Shown here piece by piece: positions 8,777 to 16,597 of a stretch of 34,411 bases of DNA (position 1 is the first letter of the stretch; each line of letters begins with the position of its first letter). The translations under genes were made by a program, and so were the position numbers. The stretch comes from Lachnospiraceae bacterium. GTDB taxonomy: Bacteria > Bacillota > Clostridia > Lachnospirales > Lachnospiraceae. The DNA lies in contig JALEJB010000051.1 in NCBI GenBank assembly GCA_022768825.1, positions 1-34,411 of the forward strand. Direction: 5' to 3'. The notes beneath the pieces were generated by a model, which did no database searches, was not told where the DNA came from, and saw only the letters and a program-made list of their open reading frames with translations.

Positions 8777-8975
8777 ATTTCTCTCCTAAATTTTCGATTG
8801 TTCCGTCTTCTCTTTGCATATCGATATTATTTAACTGACTGCGCACATTCGCACGGATCGCAGCCACATATTCCTTGCGCAGCTTCTGCTGTTCTTCTTT
8901 TTCCTCGGCGGTCAGACCGACGGACTGTGATTTATGATATAACTCATTGATACGATCAATTCTTGTTGCGTCCAT
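8760..8975 (-). CDS. DUF896 family small protein (YnzC-like)
   Basis: The ORF track begins at 9044, but GGAGG five bases before the ATG at 8975 gives a 71-residue protein starting MDATRIDRINELYHKSQ. This is the DUF896 fold, a helical hairpin with the conserved LTAEEKEEQQKLRKEYVAAIRANVRSQL segment. Members such as B. subtilis YnzC are small cytoplasmic proteins of unknown function; some paralogues (YneA/YneB locus) are SOS-associated. It is the promoter-proximal gene of the operon and its 3' end overlaps miaB by 17 bases, so the two are translationally coupled. No function is claimed. Confidence 0.92.
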   Translation of the reverse strand: MDATRIDRINELYHKSQSVGLTAEEKEEQQKLRKEYVAAIRANVRSQLNNIDMQREDGTIENLGEKYGNRK

Positions 8976-9006
8976 AATTTCCTCCATCATAAAGTTCAAT
9001 CTCTTA

Positions 9007-9036
9007 ATTATAACCTGATTTCTATGAAAAATGCAA
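9007..9036 (-). promoter_or_regulatory. Sigma-A-type promoter for the DUF896-miaB-ruvAB-zapA operon
   Basis: Read on the minus strand there is TTGCAT, an 18-base spacer, and a perfect TATAAT, ending 31 bases upstream of the DUF896 start codon. It is the only good promoter-like pair in the gap shared with apbE. Confidence 0.75.
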
Positions 9037-9087
9037 CCAAACAAAGTAATACTTGTACATGAATTTTCGATATGTTAAGGTAAAAGC

Positions 9088-10089
9088 ATGAAAAAATTGA
9101 AAAAAAATACAACAATACAAATACTGTCACTCCTGTTTCTGATGGCGATCGTCCTGTTTTTACTGATAAACCACGATCAGATCACAAAGCCAAAACCCAT
9201 TCAAAAAACCGGATTCTATTTCAATACGATCATATCCGTTCAGCTAAACGATACGGATGATACGACTTTGTTAGACGGCTGCTTTGCCCTTGCAGACAGG
9301 TACGAGCATCTTTTTAGCCGAACACTTCCGGACAGTGAGATCTATGCGATCAATCATGCAGACGGTAAGCCCGTGACTGTGAGTGATGAGACAATTGAAT
9401 TATTACAGCTTGGAAAAGATTTCGGAAGGCTCAGTGACGGCAGATTCGATATCACCATTGGCACACTCAGCAGTCTGTGGGATATTCCGAACAATACGGA
9501 TACGATTCCGTCAAGCGAAGCGATCAAAGCGGCACTGTCGACTGTGGATTACAAGCAGATCCAGATCACCGGAAATACGGTGACTTTGAGAAATCCGGAT
9601 ACACAGATCGATCTGGGCGGTATCGCAAAAGGATATCTGGCGGATGCCATGAAGGCCTATCTGAATGAACATGGCTGCCATGAGGGAATCATCAATCTCG
9701 GTGGAAATGTGCTTACGATCGGTCCGAAGCAAAGTGGAGAAAAATATCATATCGGCATCCGTAAGCCCTTTGGAGAGGATGACTCAGATGTCATCACAAC
9801 CGTGGATGTGGACGATAAAAGTGTCGTCAGCTCCGGCCGGTATGAGCGTTATTTTGAAAAAGACGGAAAAATCTATCATCATATTTTAGATACCCAAACC
9901 GGTATGCCCTATGACAATGGGTTAAACGGTGTGACGATCATCTCCGACAGCTCCGTCTACGGAGATGCACTCAGCACCATCTGCTTTTCTCTCGGTCTGG
10001 AGGATGGCATGAAATTCATCGAATCCATGGATGGCTATGAGGCGATCTTTGTGGATGCACAGAATGAATTGCACTACTCTATGCAGTAA
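9088..10089 (+). CDS. apbE: FAD:protein FMN transferase ApbE
   Basis: ApbE covalently attaches FMN, taken from FAD, to Thr or Ser of extracytoplasmic flavoproteins such as RnfG, RnfD and NqrB/C. The 333-residue protein has one N-terminal membrane anchor (about 12-27) with no lipobox cysteine. The ApbE domain follows, with FDITIGTLSSLWDI, DLGGIAKGYLADAM, GIINLGGNVLTIG, HHILDTQTGMP and the metal-binding region SDSSVYGDALSTICFSLG. It is the only plus-strand gene between two minus-strand operons. The adjacent rnf operon encodes two proteins with its target motif SGAT, so it is very likely their maturation enzyme. AAGG seven bases before the ATG is a weak RBS. I could not find a convincing promoter. 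Confidence 0.96.
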   Translation: MKKLKKNTTIQILSLLFLMAIVLFLLINHDQITKPKPIQKTGFYFNTIISVQLNDTDDTTLLDGCFALADRYEHLFSRTLPDSEIYAINHADGKPVTVSDETIELLQLGKDFGRLSDGRFDITIGTLSSLWDIPNNTDTIPSSEAIKAALSTVDYKQIQITGNTVTLRNPDTQIDLGGIAKGYLADAMKAYLNEHGCHEGIINLGGNVLTIGPKQSGEKYHIGIRKPFGEDDSDVITTVDVDDKSVVSSGRYERYFEKDGKIYHHILDTQTGMPYDNGLNGVTIISDSSVYGDALSTICFSLGLEDGMKFIESMDGYEAIFVDAQNELHYSMQ

Positions 10090-10122
10090 TGAATGCAAAT
10101 TGATTTTCTGAAATTATATTCC

Positions 10123-10175
10123 AAAAAAGACCGGTAACTGCTACTTTTTATCGATAGCAATTATTGGTCTTTTTG
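10123..10175. terminator. Bidirectional intrinsic terminator after apbE
   Basis: AAAAAGACCGGTAACTGCTA pairs with TAGCAATTATTGGTCTTTTT, with two G-T wobbles and one mismatch, around a loop of about 11 bases. A and T runs flank both sides, so it can end apbE on the plus strand and transcription from the Rpn remnant on the minus strand. Confidence 0.85.
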
Positions 10176-10178
10176 ATA

Positions 10179-10436
10179 TTACACATCTTTTACTAAAATA
10201 CTTTCTTCAATCCGGCGAACCTCTTCCAGATCATATCCGCAGAAATCAGAGATTTCATCCACTCTTTTTCCTTTTTGTAATAATCGGGTGATAAGTTCCA
10301 TTTTTTCTTCGAGTTTTCCTTCGGTTCTGCATCGATCAAGTAATGTACACACGTGCCTCTCCCCCTTTTCATCTGCAATGATCTTTTTTCCTAATGTTGA
10401 TTCTATCGCATTGACAACCATATCGTCAATCCACAC
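10179..10436 (-). pseudogene. C-terminal remnant of Rpn/PD-(D/E)XK nuclease family putative transposase
   Basis: The 85-residue ORF uses a GTG start and reads like the tail of Rpn-family proteins: a cytoplasmic helical region with ERHVCTLLDRCRTEGKLEEKMELITRLLQKGK, then an EISDFCGYDLEEVRRIE segment. The nuclease core is absent. Full-length members, which are recombination-promoting nucleases found scattered in Lachnospiraceae, are around 300 residues. An AAGGTG lies seven bases before the GTG but is inside the probable rnf terminator stem. I read it as debris of a decayed element, though a short expressed protein cannot be ruled out. The family assignment rests on recall of the tail pattern, not on catalytic motifs. 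Confidence 0.55.
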
Positions 10437-10478
10437 AAAAGAACACCTTGGACAGATTTTTGATCCATCCAGGGTGTT
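10437..10478 (-). terminator. Probable intrinsic terminator of the rnf operon
   Basis: AACACCTTGGA (10442-10452) pairs with TCCAGGGTGTT (10468-10478): 11 pairs with one G-T wobble and a 15-base loop. On the minus strand the stem is followed by CTTTTGTG, a short U tract. It lies about 90 bases after rnfB. Confidence 0.65.
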
Positions 10479-10500
10479 TGTTACGTTGATATTATGTTAC

Positions 10501-10547
10501 CCCTCTCCGTCATGCTTTGCATGACACCTCTCCCCAAGGGGCGAGGT
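10501..10547. repeat. Tandem-hairpin intergenic repeat element
   Basis: Two hairpins lie back to back: GTCATGC-TTT-GCATGAC (10509-10525, perfect) and ACCTCTCCCC-AA-GGGGCGAGGT (10526-10547, one mismatch). They are preceded by CCCTCTCC, which echoes the second arm. There is no U tract on either strand, so it is unlikely to be a terminator. The CCCTCTCC...CCTCTCCCC layout resembles dispersed palindromic repeats that I recall from gut Clostridia genomes; copy number cannot be tested here. Confidence 0.6.
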
Positions 10548-10569
10548 ATATTTCTGGAAAGGGACGTTT

Positions 10570-11370
10570 TTACGTCTCGTAGATCATTTTGATGATCTTC
10601 TTCGGACACTTGGTTGCGCATAAACCGCAATGCGTACACTTGTCATAATCAATACTTGCGATATTATCCACCATATGAATGGCATCATGCTCGCAGTTCT
10701 TCTGACAAAGTCCGCATCCGATACAGCCGGCACCGCAGGAATCCATGACAACCTTTCCTTTGTCCTTCGAGGTACATTTTACAATGTACTGTGCATCATA
10801 AGGTACCAGATCGATCAGTTTCTTTGGACAGGCAGCGATACATTTTCCGCAGGCTTTACAAGCCTCACGGTCTACCTTTGCCACACCGTCTACAATATGA
10901 ATAGCATCAAACGGACAAGCCTTGACACAGGAACCATATCCGAGACATCCATATTTACAGGTTTTTGGTCCGGCTCCCGGAACATATGCCATCGCGCTGC
11001 AATCTTCAATTCCGGAATACTCATATTTGTTCTTTGCCACATCTGCGCTTCCCGCACAGTGAACAAACGCAACCTTTTTGCTGCCTGCTTCTGCCTTGAT
11101 GCCCATAATGTCACCAATCTGATTTGCCACCGGATCACCGCCCACCGGACACTGGTTGATCGGCGCTTCTCCTTTGGCGATCGCTGCCGCAAGTCCGGAA
11201 CATCCGGCATATCCGCAGCCACCACAGTTGTTTCCCGGAAGTACTCCGAGAATTGCTTCTTCCTTTTCGTCTACCTCCACGGCAAGCTTATCTCCGGCGA
11301 TTCCAAGGAAGAAACCGATAAAAATACCTACGCAGCCTACAACGACTGCTGCAAGAATAACTCCTAACAT
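10570..11370 (-). CDS. rnfB: Rnf complex subunit RnfB, multi-cluster ferredoxin-like electron input
   Basis: RnfB receives electrons from reduced ferredoxin and passes them into the membrane complex. The 266-residue protein has one N-terminal membrane helix (about 5-24). The Fe-S domain follows, with Cys49, 52, 57 and 74 (NNCGGCGYAGCSGL, NQCPVGG). Four further 4Fe-4S motifs come after it (CLGYGSCVKACP, CKACGKCIAACP, CIGCGLCQKNCE, CTHCGLCATKCP). Length and cluster count fit clostridial RnfB. It is the last gene of the operon, 24 bases after rnfA. Confidence 0.97.
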   Translation of the reverse strand: MLGVILAAVVVGCVGIFIGFFLGIAGDKLAVEVDEKEEAILGVLPGNNCGGCGYAGCSGLAAAIAKGEAPINQCPVGGDPVANQIGDIMGIKAEAGSKKVAFVHCAGSADVAKNKYEYSGIEDCSAMAYVPGAGPKTCKYGCLGYGSCVKACPFDAIHIVDGVAKVDREACKACGKCIAACPKKLIDLVPYDAQYIVKCTSKDKGKVVMDSCGAGCIGCGLCQKNCEHDAIHMVDNIASIDYDKCTHCGLCATKCPKKIIKMIYET

Positions 11371-11394
11371 CTTTTCATCCTCCTTAAGGTCACA

Positions 11395-11991
11395 TCAAAT
11401 CATACCTGAGAATCCCATGAAAGCAATTGACATCAATGCTGCTGTGATCAAAACGATCGCAGTTCCCTGGAAAGTCTTTGGAATATCATTGTACTCAATT
11501 TTTTCACGAATGCCGGCCATGATCACGATCGCGATAAAGAATCCGATCGCTGTTGCCAATCCGTTTACAACACTCTCTAAGATTCCATACTCTTTGGTCA
11601 CATTGGTCAGTGCAACTCCAAGCACTGCACAGTTGGTTGTGATCAACGGAAGGAATACACCCAGTGATTCATATAACGGCGGCATTTTCTTCTTTAAAAA
11701 CATCTCAACAAACTGAACCAGACACGCAATGACGAGAATGTATACGATCGTCTTTAAATAGGTCAGATCAATTCCCTTATTTAACAAATAAGTGTTTGCC
11801 AAAATAAATTTGTAAATAACTGCTGTAACGAATGATGATAAGGTGATAACAAAGATCACGGCACCACCCATACCTGCGGCTGTCTCCGTCTTCTTTGATA
11901 CGCCCAGAAACGGACAGATTCCAAGGAACTGGCTTAATACAACGTTATTTACGATTGCAGAGCCAACTGCGATCAATAATAATTCTTTCAT
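11395..11991 (-). CDS. rnfA: Rnf complex membrane subunit RnfA
   Basis: The 198-residue, six-helix membrane protein starts with the conserved NNVVLSQFLGICPFLGVSKK, whose cysteine contributes to the intramembrane Fe-S centre shared with RnfE in known Rnf/Nqr structures. A second conserved motif, ITTNCAVLGVAL, provides another cysteine. RnfA and RnfE are inverted-topology homologues forming the core electron path across the membrane. The gene lies between rnfE and rnfB with short gaps, as in the clostridial C-D-G-E-A-B order. Confidence 0.97.
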   Translation of the reverse strand: MKELLLIAVGSAIVNNVVLSQFLGICPFLGVSKKTETAAGMGGAVIFVITLSSFVTAVIYKFILANTYLLNKGIDLTYLKTIVYILVIACLVQFVEMFLKKKMPPLYESLGVFLPLITTNCAVLGVALTNVTKEYGILESVVNGLATAIGFFIAIVIMAGIREKIEYNDIPKTFQGTAIVLITAALMSIAFMGFSGMI

Positions 11992-11996
11992 CTGTA

Positions 11997-12695
11997 TTAA
12001 TCCTCCTTCTTCTTATCGTTGCAGAATGCGCTGTGTGCACAGCCGCTGCAATCACCTGTGATACATCCGGAAGGCTTCGCCAAAGGAGTGCCCTTTGCAT
12101 CCATCTTCTTTCGGATGATATTCATTCCGGCCACCAAAAATGCTAATACAAGGAATGCTCCCGGTGCCATGACAAAGATTGTGATCGGAGTAAACCACTC
12201 AAGTGAAAGGATCTGTGCACCGAATAACTGTCCTGCTCCAAGGATCTCACGAACGATACCGATACAGGTCAGACCCAGCGTAAATCCAAGTCCCATTCCG
12301 ATTCCGTCAAAAATGGATGGCACAACCGGATTTTTGGAAGCATAGCTTTCCGCACGTCCTAAAATGATACAGTTTACAACGATCAGAGGAATATACACAC
12401 CAAGTGAAGCCGACAACGCCGGTACATATGCTTTTAACATAAAATCCACCACGGTAACCAGCGAAGCAACGATCACGATAAACGCCGGCATACGCACACC
12501 GTCCGGAATCACTTTACGAAACAGTGAGATCAACAGGTTTGCACAAACCAGTACAACGGTTGTCGAAAGTCCCATTCCCAGACCATTCATCGCTGATGAA
12601 GTGACCGCAAGTGTCGGACACATACCAAGCATCAGTACAAAGGTCGGATTTTCTTTGATAATACCGTTATATAAACGTTCGGTATATTTATTCAT
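11997..12695 (-). CDS. rnfE: Rnf complex membrane subunit RnfE with cysteine-rich C-terminal tail
   Basis: The 232-residue protein has six membrane segments and the RnfE signatures ENPTFVLMLGMCPTLAVTSS and LIVVNCIILGRAESYA, each carrying a core Fe-S cysteine. The ATG shares one base with the rnfG stop (TAATG), so translation is coupled. The last 30 residues form a hydrophilic tail with Cys211, 216, 219 and 225 (CITGDCSGCAHSAFC), a possible metal or Fe-S site not present in proteobacterial RnfE. Whether that tail is common in related Clostridia needs an alignment. Confidence 0.97.
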   Translation of the reverse strand: MNKYTERLYNGIIKENPTFVLMLGMCPTLAVTSSAMNGLGMGLSTTVVLVCANLLISLFRKVIPDGVRMPAFIVIVASLVTVVDFMLKAYVPALSASLGVYIPLIVVNCIILGRAESYASKNPVVPSIFDGIGMGLGFTLGLTCIGIVREILGAGQLFGAQILSLEWFTPITIFVMAPGAFLVLAFLVAGMNIIRKKMDAKGTPLAKPSGCITGDCSGCAHSAFCNDKKKED

Positions 12696-13303
12696 TACTG
12701 TGCACCTCCTAACTGATCACGGAAGTATACAAGTGCTGCATTGCATCCGTTTGCGATTGCTTTTGATGTAATTGTTGCACCGGAAATGGATTCAATTTCC
12801 GAATCCGAAGCCGGTGGATTTTTTACTACCGTGAAAGCATCCACCAGTTTGTTCCGGAACTGTGCAATAAAATCAGCATCCTGTGCCTTCATACCAAGAC
12901 CCGGAGTTTCCGCAATATCTGTGATCGAATATCCGTTTACGGTTCCGTCATTTTGAATTCCTACGGAAAATGTAATGGTTGCCTGACTGGCATCCTTCGC
13001 TGTCACAGTGATGACATATCCCACCGTGTTGCCGGATGCGTCCTTTGCAACCTGCACGTCATCCAGGCTGTCTGTGTATCCCTGAGATACAATATAATCG
13101 GTTGCTTCATTCTTATCAAAATCCGCAAGCGCCTCAAAAGAGTCGGCCGTCTCAAAAACTTCTTTATATGCCTTCTGCGCTGCTTCAAGATTTGCCGCGT
13201 CAATTCTCGGTTTTGTGATCATATAGACCATACCGAGGATCAAACCGATCACAAGTGTAAAAGCAGTGAGGATCATCGCATCATGAACGATTTTCTTATT
13301 CAT
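12695..13303 (-). CDS. rnfG: Rnf complex FMN-binding subunit RnfG
   Basis: RnfG is a membrane-anchored extracytoplasmic protein carrying covalent FMN. The 202-residue product has one N-terminal membrane helix (about 9-30) and an FMN_bind domain ending in SGATITS, where Thr177 is the predicted FMN attachment site for ApbE. The motif AETPGLGMKA is also typical. The gene abuts the end of rnfD and overlaps the rnfE start by one base. The apbE gene needed for its maturation lies just beyond the operon. Confidence 0.97.
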   Translation of the reverse strand: MNKKIVHDAMILTAFTLVIGLILGMVYMITKPRIDAANLEAAQKAYKEVFETADSFEALADFDKNEATDYIVSQGYTDSLDDVQVAKDASGNTVGYVITVTAKDASQATITFSVGIQNDGTVNGYSITDIAETPGLGMKAQDADFIAQFRNKLVDAFTVVKNPPASDSEIESISGATITSKAIANGCNAALVYFRDQLGGAQ

Positions 13304-13304
13304 A

Positions 13305-14249
13305 TCAGTTGCCCTCCTTCTTTTCTTTTACCTGTCCGAACGCACGCGGAATCGTCACTTTTTCAATCATCGGAACAAGCAGGTTGCTGATGATGATCGC
13401 AAAGCTGACACCCTCTGCATTGGCACCAAAGCAACGGAATAATCCGGTCAGGATACCACAGGAAATACCAAAGAGAATCCGTCCCTTCGGTGTGATTGGT
13501 GATGTCACATAATCGGTTGCCATAAAGAACGCGCCTAACATGATACCACCGCTGCACAGCTGGGCTACGATATAATTCATATCAAAACCATGTCCGGAGA
13601 ACAACAGCATAAAAATCACAAATGTGATCAGATAGCTGGCCGGAATCGTCAGTGTGATAACACCTAACAGGATCAGTATGATCGCTCCGAGCATGATCGC
13701 CAGTGTACTGGTCTCTCCGATCGTACCTGCAGTCCGTCCGATCAGTGCGTCCATACGATTGATCGTCTCGCCGTTTCTCATTGCTGCCAAAGGAGTCGCT
13801 CCGCTGTATGCATCACAGTTAAAATTGGTCATATCTGCCGCAAATGCGATCAAAAGAAAGCATCTTGCGCCCAAAGCCGGATTCATAAAGTTCTGACCCA
13901 GTCCGCCAAACATCATTTTTACGATTACAATGGCAAAGACACCACCGATCACTGCCTCCCACCAAGGAAGCGATACCGGAAGGTTTAATGCTAACAAAAG
14001 TCCGGTCACCACCGCACTCAGGTCGGAAATTGTACTTTTCTTGTGTATGATCTTCTCAAACACCCACTCAGACGCCACACAGCTTGCGATTGTAACAACA
14101 ATCAAAAGCAGTGCTTTTGCTCCAAAATTATAGATACCGAACAGAGTCGTAGGAAGTAATCCAAGGATTACATAAAGCATGATCCTGTTGGTTGAATCTT
14201 TTGCACGTACATGTGGTGAAGAAGATACATGAAATGTTAAATCACTCAC
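13305..14249 (-). CDS. rnfD: Rnf complex membrane flavoprotein subunit RnfD
   Basis: The 314-residue membrane protein of the NqrB/RnfD family starts with a GTG codon (GTG AGT GAT), with GAGG eight bases upstream. About nine to ten hydrophobic helices are visible. The covalent FMN site is SGAT at 149-152 (Thr152), in the extracytoplasmic loop with NPALGARCFLL just before it. RnfD is a likely part of the ion channel. Spacing to rnfC is 42 bases and to rnfG one base. Confidence 0.96.
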   Translation of the reverse strand: MSDLTFHVSSSPHVRAKDSTNRIMLYVILGLLPTTLFGIYNFGAKALLLIVVTIASCVASEWVFEKIIHKKSTISDLSAVVTGLLLALNLPVSLPWWEAVIGGVFAIVIVKMMFGGLGQNFMNPALGARCFLLIAFAADMTNFNCDAYSGATPLAAMRNGETINRMDALIGRTAGTIGETSTLAIMLGAIILILLGVITLTIPASYLITFVIFMLLFSGHGFDMNYIVAQLCSGGIMLGAFFMATDYVTSPITPKGRILFGISCGILTGLFRCFGANAEGVSFAIIISNLLVPMIEKVTIPRAFGQVKEKKEGN

Positions 14250-14291
14250 AAATTACACCTCGTTTTCTAAATATTGTTGTAACTATTCCGG

Positions 14292-15623
14292 CTATTTTGC
14301 AGCCGCTTTACGTCTCGCAGCAAGAATATCTTTTTTCATTGTCTTGATCGACTGTGCCAGCGGTCTTCTGGCCGGGCAGATAAAGCTGCAGCTTCCACAC
14401 TCAATACATTCCATTCCGTTCCACTTCTCAAATTCGGCACTCACTTTATGCTCTGCCATCTTTGCAAGTCTGGAAGGAACCAATAATTCCGGACAAGCCT
14501 CTACGCATCGTCCGCAGTTGATACATGCAGTCGGCTCAAACCGGGATACTGCATCCTTTGATAAGCAAAGCAGTGAAGAATTTGTCTTGGTGATCGGCAC
14601 ATCCAGATCGAACATCGAAAATCCCATCATCGGACCGCCTGAGATAAACTTCTCTGCGCCTTCCGGCTTCAGTCCGCCTGCAGCCTCCAACAGCTCCCGA
14701 TAATTTGTTCCTACACAGACCATAAAGTTCTGCGGATTTACCACTGCTTCACCGGTTACGGTAAAAATACGGTTCATAACCGGCTTGCCCTCTTTCACTG
14801 CACGATAGATACAAACCAGTGTCTCCACGTTGTCTACGATACAGCCTGCGTCTGCCGGAAGCATTTTGGAATTGATCTCACGTCCGGTCACCGCTTTGAT
14901 CAGCTGACGCTCGCCACCCTGCGGGTACTTGGTCATAAGCGGACATACTTCAATTCTCGGCTCATCTTTGACAAGCTCCTGAAGCTTTGCAATACAATCC
15001 GGTTTATTATTCTCGATTCCAAGAACACCCTTTGCATTGTCAAACAACTGAAGTACGATCTTCATACCTTCGACTAATAATTCAGGATTGTCCATCATTC
15101 TGCGATAATCAGAGGTAAGATACGGCTCACACTCCGCACAGTTGGCAATGATGTAGTCAATCTTGTCCGGTTCCTTCGGAGAAAGCTTGACATGGGTAGG
15201 AAATCCGGCTCCACCCATACCGACAACTCCCGCATTTTTTACTTTTTCAATAATCTGCTGTTTTGAAAGTGTTGTGACATCTGCCACTTCCTCAAAATCC
15301 ACTTCCGTAAAGCTTCCGTCATTTTCGATGACAATTGAATTGACCATATCACCTGTTGCAACGCGACGTGGCTCAATTGCTTTTACTGTTCCTGACACGG
15401 ACGAAAATATCGGTGCAGAAACAAATCCGCCTGCCTCAGCAATCTTTTGACCTCTTTTTACTGTGTCGCCAACTGCAACAACAGGATTTGCAGGCGCACC
15501 GATATGCTGAGAAACGGGGAACACCAAATCTGTCTTAGGCAAATACTCTGTAACCGGTTTATCTTTTGACAGTTCTTTGCCCTCGAAAGGATGAACTCCG
15601 CCCTTAAACGTACGTAATCCCAT
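14292..15623 (-). CDS. rnfC: Rnf complex NADH-interacting subunit RnfC
   Basis: RnfC carries FMN and two 4Fe-4S clusters and exchanges electrons with NAD+. The track starts at 15674, but GAGG eight bases before the ATG at 15623 gives MGLRTFKGGVHPFEGKELS, the usual clostridial start, and 443 residues. Visible elements are the N-terminal barrel-sandwich domain, the Complex-I 51-kDa-like fold with GVVGMGGAGFPTHVKL (NADH/FMN site), and two cluster motifs, CINCGRCVEACP and CIECGSCSFICPARRPL. It is the first gene of the operon, downstream of a good promoter. Confidence 0.97.
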   Translation of the reverse strand: MGLRTFKGGVHPFEGKELSKDKPVTEYLPKTDLVFPVSQHIGAPANPVVAVGDTVKRGQKIAEAGGFVSAPIFSSVSGTVKAIEPRRVATGDMVNSIVIENDGSFTEVDFEEVADVTTLSKQQIIEKVKNAGVVGMGGAGFPTHVKLSPKEPDKIDYIIANCAECEPYLTSDYRRMMDNPELLVEGMKIVLQLFDNAKGVLGIENNKPDCIAKLQELVKDEPRIEVCPLMTKYPQGGERQLIKAVTGREINSKMLPADAGCIVDNVETLVCIYRAVKEGKPVMNRIFTVTGEAVVNPQNFMVCVGTNYRELLEAAGGLKPEGAEKFISGGPMMGFSMFDLDVPITKTNSSLLCLSKDAVSRFEPTACINCGRCVEACPELLVPSRLAKMAEHKVSAEFEKWNGMECIECGSCSFICPARRPLAQSIKTMKKDILAARRKAAAK

Positions 15624-15681
15624 CAAATTGACCTCTCTTTCCTTTGAAATATTTTTACGGTTTCCACCGCACATTGTAATA

Positions 15682-15711
15682 ATTATAGCATATTTCGTTT
15701 ATTTGTCACAA
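15682..15711 (-). promoter_or_regulatory. Promoter of the rnfCDGEAB operon, extended -10
   Basis: On the minus strand TTGTGA, an 18-base spacer, and TGC-TATAAT (perfect -10 with an extended TGn) end about 58 bases upstream of the rnfC start codon. No operator-like palindrome is obvious around it. Confidence 0.75.
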
Positions 15712-15763
15712 AAAATATAGATTTTTTTGTCTTTTTTTGTAAAAACCCAAACCAACAATCATG

Positions 15764-16597
15764 TCAAAATCCGGTTCCTTGTTTTGATTTAAATAAATAC
15801 ATATATCTTTCCGGAGCAGTCACATCCGTGATGGAATCGCATAATACAAATGCTGTATGATCAATGTCACGTATCGTATCCGGAATCACGACTTTATTTA
15901 ATGATTTACAATAACAAAAAGCTTCTTTTTCAATCTTTTTTACACTTTCCGGAATAATAATTTCCTGCAAACTCAAACAACTGTTAAAAGCATTCTCACC
16001 AATACTTTCCACACTATTAGGAATCGCAATTTTTTTTAGACAAATGCAATTTTGAAATGTATAATTATTAATACTTTTCAATTTATTAGACAGAGTAATG
16101 CTCTCTAATTTTTCACAATCCTTAAAAGCTTCTTCACCTATGCTTGTTAATGTATTGGGAAATTTGACACTTTTTAGCTTTTTACATCCCTCAAATGCAT
16201 TTGAACCGATATTTTTCACCCTGGACTTTGACAGATCAATCGAGGTAAGTCCGGTACATTGTTTAAATGCCTGTTCCCCTATTTTATTTACAGATTTGGG
16301 AATGCTAATTCGGGTAAGATTTCTACATGTCGAAAATGCCCCCGCATCAATCGTTTGTATCCCATTTGATAAGGTGACACTTTTCAAATTATCGCACAAA
16401 TAAAACGCAACGACACCTACCCGTTTGACACTTTTCGGTAGTTTGATTGCCCCGCTAATCATACATTGTTGAAAGGCGGCATCTCCAATTTCTGTTACAC
16501 CATCCGGTATCTTTACATTCTTCTGAGACGGATCGCAGCTAACCAATATTCCATTTATTACAACGCATGGATTTTTTTCCATTGCTGCTGCATCCAT
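15764..16597 (-). CDS. BspA-like leucine-rich repeat protein, C-terminal part (frameshifted off its N-terminal half)
   Basis: The 277 residues consist of about ten tandem 23-residue LRR_5 repeats of the type L.SI.LS..L..I...AF..C, then a short C terminus. The first residues (MDAAAM) are out of character: in-frame repeat homology starts at EKNPCVVINGILV. That continues the upstream ORF, which is left at the seven-A tract (16572-16578 on the plus strand as T). The ATG at 16597 has no ribosome binding site, so this half is probably not translated alone. BspA-type repeats occur on secreted or surface proteins involved in adhesion (family knowledge). There is no sortase motif or membrane anchor at the end. 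Confidence 0.8.
   Translation of the reverse strand: MDAAAMEKNPCVVINGILVSCDPSQKNVKIPDGVTEIGDAAFQQCMISGAIKLPKSVKRVGVVAFYLCDNLKSVTLSNGIQTIDAGAFSTCRNLTRISIPKSVNKIGEQAFKQCTGLTSIDLSKSRVKNIGSNAFEGCKKLKSVKFPNTLTSIGEEAFKDCEKLESITLSNKLKSINNYTFQNCICLKKIAIPNSVESIGENAFNSCLSLQEIIIPESVKKIEKEAFCYCKSLNKVVIPDTIRDIDHTAFVLCDSITDVTAPERYMYLFKSKQGTGF

Noticed and set aside
10089-10570. Search for an intact insertion sequence around the Rpn remnant
   Set aside because: No terminal inverted repeats, target duplications or complete transposase frame were found.
10630-11367. 245-residue plus-strand ORF opposite rnfB
   Set aside because: It is antisense to a fully recognisable RnfB, has no family signature and arises from the cysteine/alanine codon pattern of the real gene.
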